A stretch of 42,452 nt of DNA from Kineococcus rubinsiae. GTDB taxonomy: Bacteria; Actinomycetota; Actinomycetes; Actinomycetales; Kineococcaceae. Location: assembly GCF_011839805.1 (NCBI RefSeq), contig NZ_VWPY01000038.1:1-42452 (forward strand). Direction: 5' to 3'. The first letter of the stretch is position 1; each line of letters begins with the position of its first letter. Shown here in pieces: positions 8,912 to 17,955 of this stretch. The notes beneath the pieces were generated by a model. That model was not told the origin of the DNA. It worked only from the letters and a program-made list of their open reading frames with translations, and did not search any database. The translations under genes were made by a program, and so were the position numbers.

Positions 8912-10027
8912 ATGACAGCTTCCGATGACAGTAGGCGGCTCGAAGCAACGGGCGCCGGTGCCGAGACGGGCCAAGCCCAGCATCTGCGGGCACTGAGCGC
9001 TGGTGCGCCAGTCGGGGACCGGTCACCGTCTCGGCGCGGGCTGCTCGTAGGGACGTTGATGGTGCTGAGCTCGGTGACCGCGGCGTGCACCCGCGGCGGT
9101 GAGTCATCAGCTACCGGGTCCTCTGCTGACGCTGCCTCGACGGCTACGTCTTCGCCAACGCTGGCGCCGTCACCGACACCGACCCCGGAAGTGCGGTTGC
9201 CAACGGTCGCGGAGTACGTCGTGATGGAAGGGGAGGTCGAGCCGGCCTGCAAGCAGGCCGCTGTCGACTACCTGCAGACCGCCCTGTCAGCCGATCCGGG
9301 CATTAAGGGGGGTGAAGCGTCTGCGCCGGACCTGGCGGCGCGTCTGGCGGCGCGAGGGATGGACGCTCGTCCTGCCGGAACCCTACAAGCGATGCTGCCC
9401 CGAGGCGAGGCCTCGGCTCTGGAAGTGGTGTATCCGCAGTACGGTGGCCTGACGGCTTCGTTGACCGACGCCAGCGTCATGCTCGTGGCGAACCAGTACC
9501 GTGTCGCCGTCGGGCGCCGCGACGTCGAGACTCTCTCCTCCACCTTCGATGTCCGCTTGCAACGCCAAGCGAAGGCATGGGCGGTCACGGAGGTGATACC
9601 AGTTTCCAGCCCGGCAGCGGTCGCGGGGACGCCCTCGCCGGCGGCGATGAGCGTCCTCGCTCACCCGGGAATTCTGCTGCCGGGCGCTGCCCGTGCAGAT
9701 CTGCTGTCGGGAGCGATCGATGACCGGGTCAGCGAAGCACTCCTGGCGCTGGCCCAACGGTGGAAGCTGCACGTCCAGGTCATCAGAAGTGGCCATCCGA
9801 TCAACGTCTTCGCCACCGACCGCGTCTCCAACCACACACGGGGCCGCGCGGTGGACATCTGGTCCATCGATGACGTGCCCGTCATTGATCACTCCACCAG
9901 CGCCTGGAGGTCAGTCATGCAGGCCGCCTTGCAGGTCTCCAGAGAGGTCGGCGGGCCGCAGAAGATCGGTGCCGGATCCTTCACCGATCACGTCCACCAG
10001 GACCACGTGCACGTCGGATTCGACTGA
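8912..10027 (+). CDS. Tat/lipoprotein-type secreted LAS-fold protein
   Basis: The N-terminus carries SPSRRGLLVGTLMVLSS followed by a lipobox VTAAC, so the protein is probably exported (the twin Arg hints at Tat) and lipidated on the Cys. A Thr/Ser/Pro-rich linker follows, then a domain of about 170 residues without recognised motifs. The C-terminal domain reads RSGHPINVF, SNHTRGRAVDIW and DHVHQDHVHVGF. The second is a SxHxxGxAxD zinc motif and the last the closing HxH, the signature of LAS-type (M15-like) peptidases. The catalytic Glu is not obvious, so it may bind peptidoglycan or metal rather than cut. The ATG at 8912 has AAGGA ten bases upstream; an ATG at 8870 is in frame. It precedes the multicopper oxidase gene by about 115 bases. 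Confidence 0.75.
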   Translation: MTASDDSRRLEATGAGAETGQAQHLRALSAGAPVGDRSPSRRGLLVGTLMVLSSVTAACTRGGESSATGSSADAASTATSSPTLAPSPTPTPEVRLPTVAEYVVMEGEVEPACKQAAVDYLQTALSADPGIKGGEASAPDLAARLAARGMDARPAGTLQAMLPRGEASALEVVYPQYGGLTASLTDASVMLVANQYRVAVGRRDVETLSSTFDVRLQRQAKAWAVTEVIPVSSPAAVAGTPSPAAMSVLAHPGILLPGAARADLLSGAIDDRVSEALLALAQRWKLHVQVIRSGHPINVFATDRVSNHTRGRAVDIWSIDDVPVIDHSTSAWRSVMQAALQVSREVGGPQKIGAGSFTDHVHQDHVHVGFD

Positions 10028-10141
10028 CCATCGAGGTTGAGGACATGAGGCCGCGTGACGGCCGGCAAGAGCAACCCACCGTCCCGCGGCCTCACTCTCC
10101 ACACTCGCCAAGTACTTCCGACAACCATGACGAGGTCAACG

Positions 10142-11749
10142 ATGTGCCCACAGTCTGAGCATCTCGAAGCGGACGCGACGCACGCCGAGAAGCCATCGCG
10201 TCGGCGTGTGCTGGGAACGGGCGCGGTGGCTCTGGTCGGTGCCGGGACGGGACTGTGGATCGCCGATCGAAGCCGCGACCCGCAACCAAGGAGTCTCACC
10301 GGCGCCATCGCGACGCGCGAGGCGGCGCGGTCACGGAGCGGTCGCGTCGTTCACCGGCAGCTGCGAGCCAGTCCCCGAACCATCGACCTGGGGGGGCAGC
10401 TGGTCTCCACGTGGGCTTTCGCCGACCAGGTTCCCGGTAGTGAGATCCGCGTCAACGTCGGCGATGAATTGCGCGTGAACCTTCTCAACGACTTGCCTCG
10501 GCCCACCAGTGTGCACTGGCACGGGCTTGCTCTGCGCAACGACATGGACGGCGTTCCCTCGGTCACCATGGCACCCGTCGCCGCCGGCGACTCGTTCGCC
10601 TACTCCTTCGTCGTTCCAGATGCGGGCACCTACTGGTTCCACCCCCACGTCGGCGTGCAGCTCGACACCGGCCTGTACGCGCCACTCATTGTCGAGGATC
10701 CCGACGAGGACGCGCCGTACGAGGCGGACGTCACCCTGGTCCTCGACGACTGGACGGATGGGCTCGGCGATGCGCCGGACGACATCCTGGCGCGATCGCG
10801 TGCCGACGGGATGAGCTTGACGAGCAGCACGATGGGCTCCGAGAGCCCGCCCGGCATGGAAGGCATGGCTGGCATGGACGCCTCCGGAGCGACTACCACG
10901 GGAAGCACGTCCGGGGTGGTGAACGCAGCGCAACCGCTGGGCTCTGACACCGGTGACGTCTCTTACCCTGCGCACCTCATCAACGGGCGCCTGCCCAGTG
11001 ATCCCTTCGTCGTCTCCAGCCGCGTCGGTCAACGGCTGCGCGTGCGGTTGATCAACGCCGGCGCAGATACGGCGTACCGCGTCGCGATCGGGGGGCATCG
11101 CCTGACGGTCACGCACAGCGATGGGTTTCCTGTTGAGCCGGTGACGGTCGATGCGGTGATGCTCGGCATGGGGGAGCGCTACGACCTGCTCGTGGAGGCC
11201 GGTGACGGCGTGTTCCCGATCGTCGCGGTCGCCGAAGGCAAGGACGACCCCTCCGCGGTGGCGCTGCTGCGGACCGCCTCCGGAAGCACACCCCCACCGC
11301 AGGTGCGACCCGCGGAGCTCACCGGGAGACTTCTCAGCTACGCCGACCTCCAGCCCACGCAGGCGGTCATGCTACGCACCGACACCCCGGATCGGCAGAT
11401 GCAGGTGCGCCTGCAGATGGTCGACGGTGGGCGAGCGTGGACGCTGAATGGACGGGCGTATCCGGACTACGCCGCACTGCCCGTGTCGCAGGGGGAGCGC
11501 GTGCGATTGACTCTGATCAACGAGACGATGATGTTCCATCCCATGCACCTGCACGGGCACACCTTCGCCCTCAGTGCCGTCAACGGGGCGGCTGCCAGGG
11601 GCCCGCGCAAAGACACCGTCAACGTGCTGCCCATGCAGTCTGTCTCGATCGACCTGGACGCAGACAACCCCGGTCAGTGGCTGTTGCATTGCCACAACGC
11701 CTACCACGGCGAGCAGGGCATGATGACGGTCATGTCGTATGAGGTGTGA
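10142..11749 (+). CDS. Tat-exported multicopper oxidase (CueO/CopA-like)
   Basis: This 535-residue extracytoplasmic copper oxidase probably oxidises Cu(I) to the less toxic Cu(II). The Tat signal SRRRVLGTGAVALVGAG is near the N-terminus. All four copper-ligand clusters are present: HWHGL, YWFHPHVG, HPMHLHGHTF and HCHNAYHGEQGM, the last giving the type 1 Cys and axial Met. A Met-rich insert (GMEGMAGMDAS and neighbours) lies in domain 2, similar in nature to the Met-rich copper-binding loop of CueO. The ATG at 10142 is preferred because GAGG sits six bases upstream, whereas the earlier ATG at 10127 has no ribosome site. It belongs functionally with csoR-copZ-copA. Confidence 0.9.
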   Translation: MCPQSEHLEADATHAEKPSRRRVLGTGAVALVGAGTGLWIADRSRDPQPRSLTGAIATREAARSRSGRVVHRQLRASPRTIDLGGQLVSTWAFADQVPGSEIRVNVGDELRVNLLNDLPRPTSVHWHGLALRNDMDGVPSVTMAPVAAGDSFAYSFVVPDAGTYWFHPHVGVQLDTGLYAPLIVEDPDEDAPYEADVTLVLDDWTDGLGDAPDDILARSRADGMSLTSSTMGSESPPGMEGMAGMDASGATTTGSTSGVVNAAQPLGSDTGDVSYPAHLINGRLPSDPFVVSSRVGQRLRVRLINAGADTAYRVAIGGHRLTVTHSDGFPVEPVTVDAVMLGMGERYDLLVEAGDGVFPIVAVAEGKDDPSAVALLRTASGSTPPPQVRPAELTGRLLSYADLQPTQAVMLRTDTPDRQMQVRLQMVDGGRAWTLNGRAYPDYAALPVSQGERVRLTLINETMMFHPMHLHGHTFALSAVNGAAARGPRKDTVNVLPMQSVSIDLDADNPGQWLLHCHNAYHGEQGMMTVMSYEV

Positions 11750-12303
11750 GGTGTGTCGACCGCACAAGCGGGACGGGAGCGGCTCATCTGAGCAAGACCA
11801 CGGTCGTCCTCCTTGACCTTCGCCTGAGGTGTAGCGGCGGTGCCCCCGTCCCTTCAGGTCTCCCGCGACTCCAACGACCACGACGGATTCAGCCCCTGGC
11901 GATTGCAGGGGGTTCGCTGTCGGGGGCACAGCCGTGGCCAGGTGCGAACGGGGCCGTGCTGGTCGGCACGGGGACCGTGAGAAGTGATCACATAGGGGGC
12001 TGCTGAGTGGCACTCGAGGTCGCTGCTGCGCTGACGGAATCGCCCCCCCTCGCGTCGGTGGCAGCGATCGCGGTGACTGGCCGTGGACAGCGGCGTTGCC
12101 GACCACCCGTCGCCGCTACCAGCGTGGCAGCACGTCGGGGACGGTCACCTCATGCGCACGTGCTCGCCCACGCCTCGAGTGCTCGACGACCACACGATTC
12201 GCTGATGAGCGCGACGCCCACTCGTGGGCGGGGCGTGATCGGCAGTGGCCGCCGCACCGGCTCTCGAGCCGCTCCGACGGTCGGGGGCTGAATCAGGCGT
12301 TGG
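11750..12303. other. Intergenic stretch with no recognisable gene
   Basis: Between the oxidase and lgt (convergent) I see only short open frames of unlikely composition, rich in Arg, Gly and Pro. No clear terminator hairpin with a T-run was found. Confidence 0.5.
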
Positions 12304-13143
12304 TCAGGTGCGTTGCTCATCCTGTTGGGATGCCGTGCGCCGACCCAGCACCAGGACGGTCAGCGACACGGCAAGAGCCAACAGACTCACCCAAGTGTTG
12401 ACCCGCAGGCCGAAGATCGTGTTGGCGAAGTCGCTGCGCAAGGCCTCGATCCACAGCCGTCCCAGTGCGTAACCTGCTACGTACGTCGCGAAGAGGTGAC
12501 CGCGTGACAACTGCCGACGACGATCGATCAGCAGCAGGGTGGCTGCCAAGCCCACGTTCCACAAAGATTCGTACAGGAAGGTCGGATGGAAGTACCCCAA
12601 GACCACGGTCTCACCGTCGGTGGTGGTGACGGCCCGCCCGTCAGCCCACTCGTACACCTTCAGTTTCCAGGGGAGCGTGGTGGGACTGCCGTACAACTCG
12701 TTGTTGAACCAGTTACCCCACCGGCCGAAAGCCTGTGCGAGGGCGACGCCCGGCGCGGCCGTATCGGCGTAAGCACTCAAAGGAATACCGGCCCGACGGC
12801 ACGCCCACCATGCCGCGAGGGCACCACCCATCAGACCTCCCGGAATTCCCAGGCCCCCGTCCCAGATCTTCACCGCGTCCCACGGGTCGCGCCCAGGAGC
12901 GAAGTAGAGCTCCGGGTCGGTGAGGACGTGGTAGACGCGTGCCCCCACGATGCCACCGACCACGGCGATCACGCTGATGTCGACGACCTGCGTCGAAGCA
13001 CCACCACGGGCACTCCAGCGACGCTTGACCAGCGCGATGGCGACCAAGATGCCCAGCAGGATGCACAGGGCGTAGGCCCGCACCGGCAGAGGGCCTAGGG
13101 CCCAAACTCCGCGGGTGGGGCTGGGTAGATAGCTCATGTCCAT
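12304..13143 (-). CDS. lgt: Prolipoprotein diacylglyceryl transferase
   Basis: Lgt attaches diacylglycerol from phosphatidylglycerol to the lipobox Cys of prolipoproteins at the outer face of the cytoplasmic membrane. The 279-residue product has the family layout of about seven membrane helices: PLPVRAYALCILLG at the start, GGIVGARVYHVLTD, the glycine-rich GLGIPGGLMGG, the signature GRWGNWFNNELYGSPTTLPW, and the PTFLYESLWN region near the end. The expected Arg, Asn and Glu of the signature are present. The start is one of several close codons (GTG 13149, ATG 13143, ATG 13137). It lies 48 bases after lnt on the same strand. Being outside its usual biosynthetic neighbourhood, it may be an accessory paralogue (inference). 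Confidence 0.92.
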   Translation of the reverse strand: MDMSYLPSPTRGVWALGPLPVRAYALCILLGILVAIALVKRRWSARGGASTQVVDISVIAVVGGIVGARVYHVLTDPELYFAPGRDPWDAVKIWDGGLGIPGGLMGGALAAWWACRRAGIPLSAYADTAAPGVALAQAFGRWGNWFNNELYGSPTTLPWKLKVYEWADGRAVTTTDGETVVLGYFHPTFLYESLWNVGLAATLLLIDRRRQLSRGHLFATYVAGYALGRLWIEALRSDFANTIFGLRVNTWVSLLALAVSLTVLVLGRRTASQQDEQRT

Positions 13144-13191
13144 GGTCACACGCTCTCGTGAGGAAACTACCGGGATCGCCGCAGGCGGTGG

Positions 13192-14898
13192 TCAGGTTGT
13201 GCGTCGCCGATGCTTGCGGGGAACTAGGTGGGCCGGAGCGCCGAACGCCGCAGCGAGTAGACCGTATGCGGCAGCCAAGAGGCCAACGCCTACTAAGCCC
13301 TCTTCGATGCGGTCACCGAAGCGGGTGGCGATGGTCTGCTCGTCCCGCAGCGGTAGGTCGCTCTGCAGGACCTTCTGGGTGAACAACGCCGAGGTAGCCA
13401 CGGACGTGCCGTCGGGGAGGATGAGCGCGCTGACACCGACGGTGGAGATGTGCGCGACGGCCCGCCCGTACTCCACTGCCCGCAGACGCGACATCGCGAG
13501 CTGTTGAACACTCTCATCGCTGCGACCAAAGGTGGCGTTGTTGGTCTGTACCACCAGCAGGTTCGCGCCGGCGCGGACGGAGTCACGGGTCAGATCGTCG
13601 AAGGCCACCTCGAAGCAGATGAGGTCACCGATGCGGGCGTTACCCATGACCAGTGGCTGGGTTCCGGTGCCGGCGACGAAGTCGCGGCGGACCAAGTCGA
13701 CCTTGTCGCTGAGGCGGCGGAAGAAGCTGCGGTAGGGCACGTACTCTCCGAAGGGAACGGGGCGCTGCTTGATGTAGCGCTGGACAACGCCGCGCCCGGG
13801 CACCCAGACCAGCCCGGCGTTGCTGAGCCGGTCGGTGGGCTCCTGCAAGACGGCTCCCACCAGCAAGGGGACGCTCACGGCGGAGGCCGCCGCGTCGATG
13901 GTGGCCGCTGCAGCGTCATCGCGCAGGGGATCGACATCGCTGGCGTTCTCCGGCCACAGCACTAGGTCCGGTTGCTCACGCTGCCCGGCCGCCACCGCAG
14001 CGGCCAAGTCCTGGGTGGCCGCAGCATGGTTGTCGAGCACCGCTCGCCGCTCGGCGTTGAAGTCCAGACCGGGGCGAGGAACGTTGCCCTGTACCGCGGC
14101 AACGTTCACGACGTCGGCTCCTGCACTGGGACGGGGTATGAATTCTCCGGCGCCCAGGGTGACGGTGACCAGGATCAGGCTGACCAGCAAGCCTCGTGCG
14201 GTCCGGGACGGCTTACTGCTCACCGCTGCTGCACCGCCGATGGGCGCAATGGGGCTCCTGTGCGAAGTGGCTGCACCGACTGCGACGAGGCGAGCCCGGC
14301 GTCGCCGGCGCAGAACAGGATTGAGTTCGCTGATGGACGCGGCGATCGCCGCGCCCGCTAGGGCGACGGCGAAGGAGACCAGCGGCGCCCCGCCGATCGA
14401 GGCCAGACCCACCAGGGGCGACTCGCTCTGGGAGAAGGCCAGGCGTCCCCAGGGGAAGCCACCGAAGGGCGCACGGGAACGTACTGCCTCCTGCAGCACC
14501 CACAGTCCGGCCACGGCGAGCGATCGCAACACCGCGCCACCGGCTCGAGCGATGGGGCGATCAGCGACGGCGATGAGCGCCGCCAGAGCGGCGATGAAGC
14601 CAGCTTCCAGGACCGACAGCGCCAACCAGGGCACTGCCCCGACGTAGGTTCCCGACCACGCCAGGTGCGGCACGAAGAAGCCGAGGCCGAAGCAGAGGCC
14701 CAGCGCCGCTGCGCCCCGTGCACGCCGCCCGCGGAGGATCAGGAAGAAGGCGGCCAGAGCCAAGGGGGCCATAGCCCACCAGCCACGCGAGGGGAATGCC
14801 GTGTCCAGCAACATCCCCGCCCCCGCAGCCGCGATCGCACGCCCCGTGGGCGCGAGCAAGCGCTGCGGCCAGCTCCTCCTAGATGGGAGACTTCGCAC
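13192..14898 (-). CDS. lnt: Apolipoprotein N-acyltransferase
   Basis: Lnt adds the third acyl chain to the N-terminal Cys of lipoproteins. The N-terminal half has about six membrane helices, the C-terminal half a nitrilase-type catalytic domain. The Glu is in VLWPENASD, the Lys in YIKQRPVPFGEYVPY and the Cys in DLICFEVAFDD, so the triad is complete. A last helix (LVGVGLLAAAYGLLAAAFGA) and a basic tail close the protein. The frame extends upstream to 15084, but that would overlap the divergent sortase gene; the GTG at 14898 gives the usual short tail before helix 1. That start is a judgement. It is transcribed before lgt, and the pair forms a lipoprotein-maturation unit. Confidence 0.9.
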   Translation of the reverse strand: MRSLPSRRSWPQRLLAPTGRAIAAAGAGMLLDTAFPSRGWWAMAPLALAAFFLILRGRRARGAAALGLCFGLGFFVPHLAWSGTYVGAVPWLALSVLEAGFIAALAALIAVADRPIARAGGAVLRSLAVAGLWVLQEAVRSRAPFGGFPWGRLAFSQSESPLVGLASIGGAPLVSFAVALAGAAIAASISELNPVLRRRRRARLVAVGAATSHRSPIAPIGGAAAVSSKPSRTARGLLVSLILVTVTLGAGEFIPRPSAGADVVNVAAVQGNVPRPGLDFNAERRAVLDNHAAATQDLAAAVAAGQREQPDLVLWPENASDVDPLRDDAAAATIDAAASAVSVPLLVGAVLQEPTDRLSNAGLVWVPGRGVVQRYIKQRPVPFGEYVPYRSFFRRLSDKVDLVRRDFVAGTGTQPLVMGNARIGDLICFEVAFDDLTRDSVRAGANLLVVQTNNATFGRSDESVQQLAMSRLRAVEYGRAVAHISTVGVSALILPDGTSVATSALFTQKVLQSDLPLRDEQTIATRFGDRIEEGLVGVGLLAAAYGLLAAAFGAPAHLVPRKHRRRTT

Positions 14899-15023
14899 AT
14901 GGACCTTGACGGCGGGCGGTGTAGGAGCGGAGCGCTTGCCCGGGGACAGGAACTCGATCGTGCCCTCTCCTCGCTGCGGCCACGTCGCTCTCCGTGGCTC
15001 GTCTGGACGGGGGTCTGGACGCC

Positions 15024-15794
15024 ATGAGGTCCTCGGCACGAATCGTCTCCGTCCTGGGGGAGTGCCTGGTGACAGCGGGGGCACTGGTTCTCCTGTTCGT
15101 CGTGTGGCAGGTGTGGTGGACTGACGTGACGGCGCGGGCGCAGAGTGATCGGGCGAGCGAGCGGCTCGAGCAACGCTGGAAGGACCCCGCGGTTACCGAG
15201 AGCCCCTTGCCCGCGGTTCCTAGCGGTCCACGCTCGGCTACCGAGGGGAAGCCCGCCGGGATGCAGGCGCCCCCTGTCGTTGCGTCGCCGCCGGAAGTGG
15301 GTGCCGCCTTCGCGCTGGTGCGCATTCCCGCGTTCGGTAGCGACTACGTGCAGCCGCTGCTGGAAGGCACCGACACCCAGACGCTGAAATCTGGGGTAGG
15401 TCACTACGTCGGGACAGCATTGCCCGGAGCGGTGGGCAATCTTGCGATCGCTGGGCACCGCGTCACCTACGGCCGACCCTTCTTCCGCATCGACGAACTG
15501 CGCGTAGATGACGTGGTGCAGGTCGAGACTGAGCAGGCGCTGTTGACCTACACCGTTCGCTCCAGTCTCGTGGTCACCCCCGACCGGATCGATGTGATCG
15601 CACCAGTGCCCGAGCGCCCGGGCGCACAGCCGCAGGAGCGTCTGCTGACCTTGACGGCCTGTCACCCGCGGTACTCGGCGCGCCAGCGCTACATCGTCCA
15701 GGCTGTGCTCACGTCGTGGAAGGCGAAGGCCGAGGTGACCAGAATAGAGGAGGCGGACACGGCGCCCTCTGCCGGCCTGGGCTCTGAGGACTGA
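15024..15794 (+). CDS. Class E sortase
   Basis: Sortases cleave a sorting signal and attach surface proteins to peptidoglycan. The product has one N-terminal membrane anchor (VLGECLVTAGALVLLFVVWQ), an Ala/Pro-rich linker of about 70 residues and a C-terminal sortase barrel. The barrel contains the catalytic His in AIAGHRVTYG, the Cys in TLTACHPRYSARQR and the downstream Arg of the same motif. The TLTxCHP form is typical of actinobacterial class E enzymes. The ATG at 15024 is preferred over an upstream codon at 14994. No pilin-like or LPxTG/LAxTG substrate is visible in the window. It is divergent from lnt and converges on resB. Confidence 0.9.
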   Translation: MRSSARIVSVLGECLVTAGALVLLFVVWQVWWTDVTARAQSDRASERLEQRWKDPAVTESPLPAVPSGPRSATEGKPAGMQAPPVVASPPEVGAAFALVRIPAFGSDYVQPLLEGTDTQTLKSGVGHYVGTALPGAVGNLAIAGHRVTYGRPFFRIDELRVDDVVQVETEQALLTYTVRSSLVVTPDRIDVIAPVPERPGAQPQERLLTLTACHPRYSARQRYIVQAVLTSWKAKAEVTRIEEADTAPSAGLGSED

Positions 15795-16054
15795 CAAGAC
15801 GACAACGGGGTCACCCATAGCGGGACTTTCGGCGCAGACCCCCGACGCCGCGAGGCGTATCGCGCATGATGGCAGGCCACTGATTCTGGGCACGTTTCGA
15901 TAGCCAGATGCATGGGTGGTGGACCTGGCAAGGGTGGCCGGCGTGGTCAGAGCACCTGTGAGGTTGACGTCGCTACCGTCGGCGGGCAGGGGCACCCCGG
16001 CCGTTGCCAGACCGCCGGCTGCCCTAGCAGGCGGCTGCTGTGTCGTCTCGCGGG
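15795..16054. other. Intergenic region between convergent sortase and resB genes
   Basis: No gene seen. A short stem (ACGCC-GCGA-GGCGT) lies near 15845-15858 and could act as a weak terminator. Confidence 0.4.
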
Positions 16055-17737
16055 TCACCGCGGCGTCTGCTGGGGGAGCGGAGAGGGCAGAAGGGCGAGC
16101 TCTGCGGTTGGCGCAACGGTTGGTATCGCGGCGCAGACCCGGTCCACCTCGTCAGCTAGGGCGCTGTCGCTTCCCCGCGAGAGCCCGGCGACCTCCACCC
16201 GGCAGTGCTCGCTGGTCCCCACGGCACCGGTGATGCGGGCCCAGACCCGGCGACGGGGAATGAACAGCGACAACGCCAATCCCGCAGCCGCCAGCAAGGC
16301 GAAGATCAGCGCAGCCCGCTGACCCGGTGTGGAGCGCACGTCGAGAGAGGCGAAGCGCTTCACCGATTCCATCGTCACCGTGCCCGCGCCGTCAGGCAGA
16401 ACGGCCGTCTCGCCGGGACGCAGCTGCAACACGTACGGGCGCCCCTGGCCATCATCGACCTGACGCAACCGCGTGGTGTCGAGCTCGTAGACACTCTGCG
16501 GAACACCGGAGCCCAGCCCCAGGTCACCGGTGTACACGGACATCACGAGGACGGGATTGCCGAGATCGGGGAAGCCGGACACCGGGCGCCCAGACGGGTC
16601 GAGCGTAGCGCTGGGCAGGAACACCCCCTGCAGCCCCAGCTGCTCAGGGGTTCCGTCAGCGCGGACAGCATCCGGCACCTTGACGACGCCGGTGGAGTCG
16701 TAGTTGGACGTCTGAGGCAGGAAGGGAACCGGGCCCTCCTGCACGAGCTGACCTGAGCCGTCGCGCAGCGCGATGACCGGGGCGTAGCCGTTGCCTGACA
16801 GCGAGACTTGCGTGGCTCCGACCTTGGCTGGATGGTTGACCTCGATTCGCTCCTTCTTCTCGTTCCCGGCAGCATCGGCAGTCAGGAGCACGTCCGCCGC
16901 GAAGCGCCGGGGCTGGCCCATCTGAGACCGCTGCTGTGTTTCGAAGGAGACGTCCATGCGCTGAAGCATCAAGGCGAAGGGTGGCAGGTCGGCGATGTCC
17001 GCCCACGCACCAGAAGTGAAGCTGTCGAATCCGGGTGCTGAACCGGTGAACGACTGCCCCTCCACAAGGAGCTTCTGACCGGAGTAGGAGTACAACGAGC
17101 CTGCGGCCAGAGCGAGGAGAAGACCGACCAACGAGAGGTGGAAGACCAGGTTGCCGCTCTCACGGAGGTGACCTCGTTCTGCGGCCAGCGTCAGCACCGG
17201 AGTGCTGCTGCTGGCGCGACCCCCACCGGTCGAGCTTGAGGAATCACCTGGGGTGCTCAAGATGACCCGGAAGCGGTGCCGCCGCAGGTGGGTGTGCACA
17301 ACGGCGGCGACCGCGTCCGCAGCGCCCGCGGCGAAGAACTCGCGATGCTCTGGCAACCGGGACAGGTTGCGCGGTGTGCTCGGGGGAGCCGAGCGCAACG
17401 CTATCCAGTGCCGGCGCACGCGGGGCAGAACGCACCCGATGAGGGAGATGAAGAGCAGGAGGTACACCGCGGAGAACCACACGGACGAGTACACGTGAAA
17501 GACCTGGAAGCGCTGCAGCCACGGGGCGGCCGTCCCATGCACGGCAATGTACTGCGCGACTCGCGAGGGGTCGACGTTCACTTGGGGGAAGAGCGAGCCG
17601 GGCACGGCCGCCACAGCCAGCAGCATGAGCAGGAGCAACGCAGTGCGCATGCTGGTCAGTGACCGCCAGCAGAAGCCGAGCAGCTCCAGAGTCTTCAGAG
17701 GAGCTGCCCTTGCCCTGGGGCGGCGATCAGGCTCCAC
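16055..17737 (-). CDS. resB: ResB, System II cytochrome c synthase subunit
   Basis: ResB (CcsB of some nomenclatures) pairs with the CcsA-type protein to move heme across the membrane and ligate it to apocytochrome c. The 560-residue product has three N-terminal membrane helices (starting LLLLMLLAVAAVPGSLFPQ, a family hallmark, then FSAVYLLLFISLIGCVLPR), then a helix around NLVFHLSLVGLLLALAAGSL. A large extracytoplasmic domain follows, and a last helix (AALIFALLAAAGLALSLFIPRRRVW) sits before a short cytoplasmic tail. The His in NLVFHLSL is in the position of a conserved heme-handling His. It is the last gene of the tlpA-ccsB-resB set; the 218-base gap before it has no recognised gene. Confidence 0.92.
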   Translation of the reverse strand: MEPDRRPRARAAPLKTLELLGFCWRSLTSMRTALLLLMLLAVAAVPGSLFPQVNVDPSRVAQYIAVHGTAAPWLQRFQVFHVYSSVWFSAVYLLLFISLIGCVLPRVRRHWIALRSAPPSTPRNLSRLPEHREFFAAGAADAVAAVVHTHLRRHRFRVILSTPGDSSSSTGGGRASSSTPVLTLAAERGHLRESGNLVFHLSLVGLLLALAAGSLYSYSGQKLLVEGQSFTGSAPGFDSFTSGAWADIADLPPFALMLQRMDVSFETQQRSQMGQPRRFAADVLLTADAAGNEKKERIEVNHPAKVGATQVSLSGNGYAPVIALRDGSGQLVQEGPVPFLPQTSNYDSTGVVKVPDAVRADGTPEQLGLQGVFLPSATLDPSGRPVSGFPDLGNPVLVMSVYTGDLGLGSGVPQSVYELDTTRLRQVDDGQGRPYVLQLRPGETAVLPDGAGTVTMESVKRFASLDVRSTPGQRAALIFALLAAAGLALSLFIPRRRVWARITGAVGTSEHCRVEVAGLSRGSDSALADEVDRVCAAIPTVAPTAELALLPSPLPQQTPR

Positions 17738-17955
17738 AGCTGCCCCGCCAGGTCGTGTCGGGTACCTGCACGGGTGTCAGTTCCGCCCGTGCACTGCGGT
17801 CCGTGACCGCCCTGCCGCTGGTGGGGCCCAGAGTCGTCGTCCCGTCGTACCTCCAACTACAGGCCGCACACCACCGTAGTGACGCGCAGCGTTGTGGTCC
17901 CTGCTGCGCGCGTCGAGCGATGCGTGGGGGCGTGACGAGGGGAAGCATCGACAGA

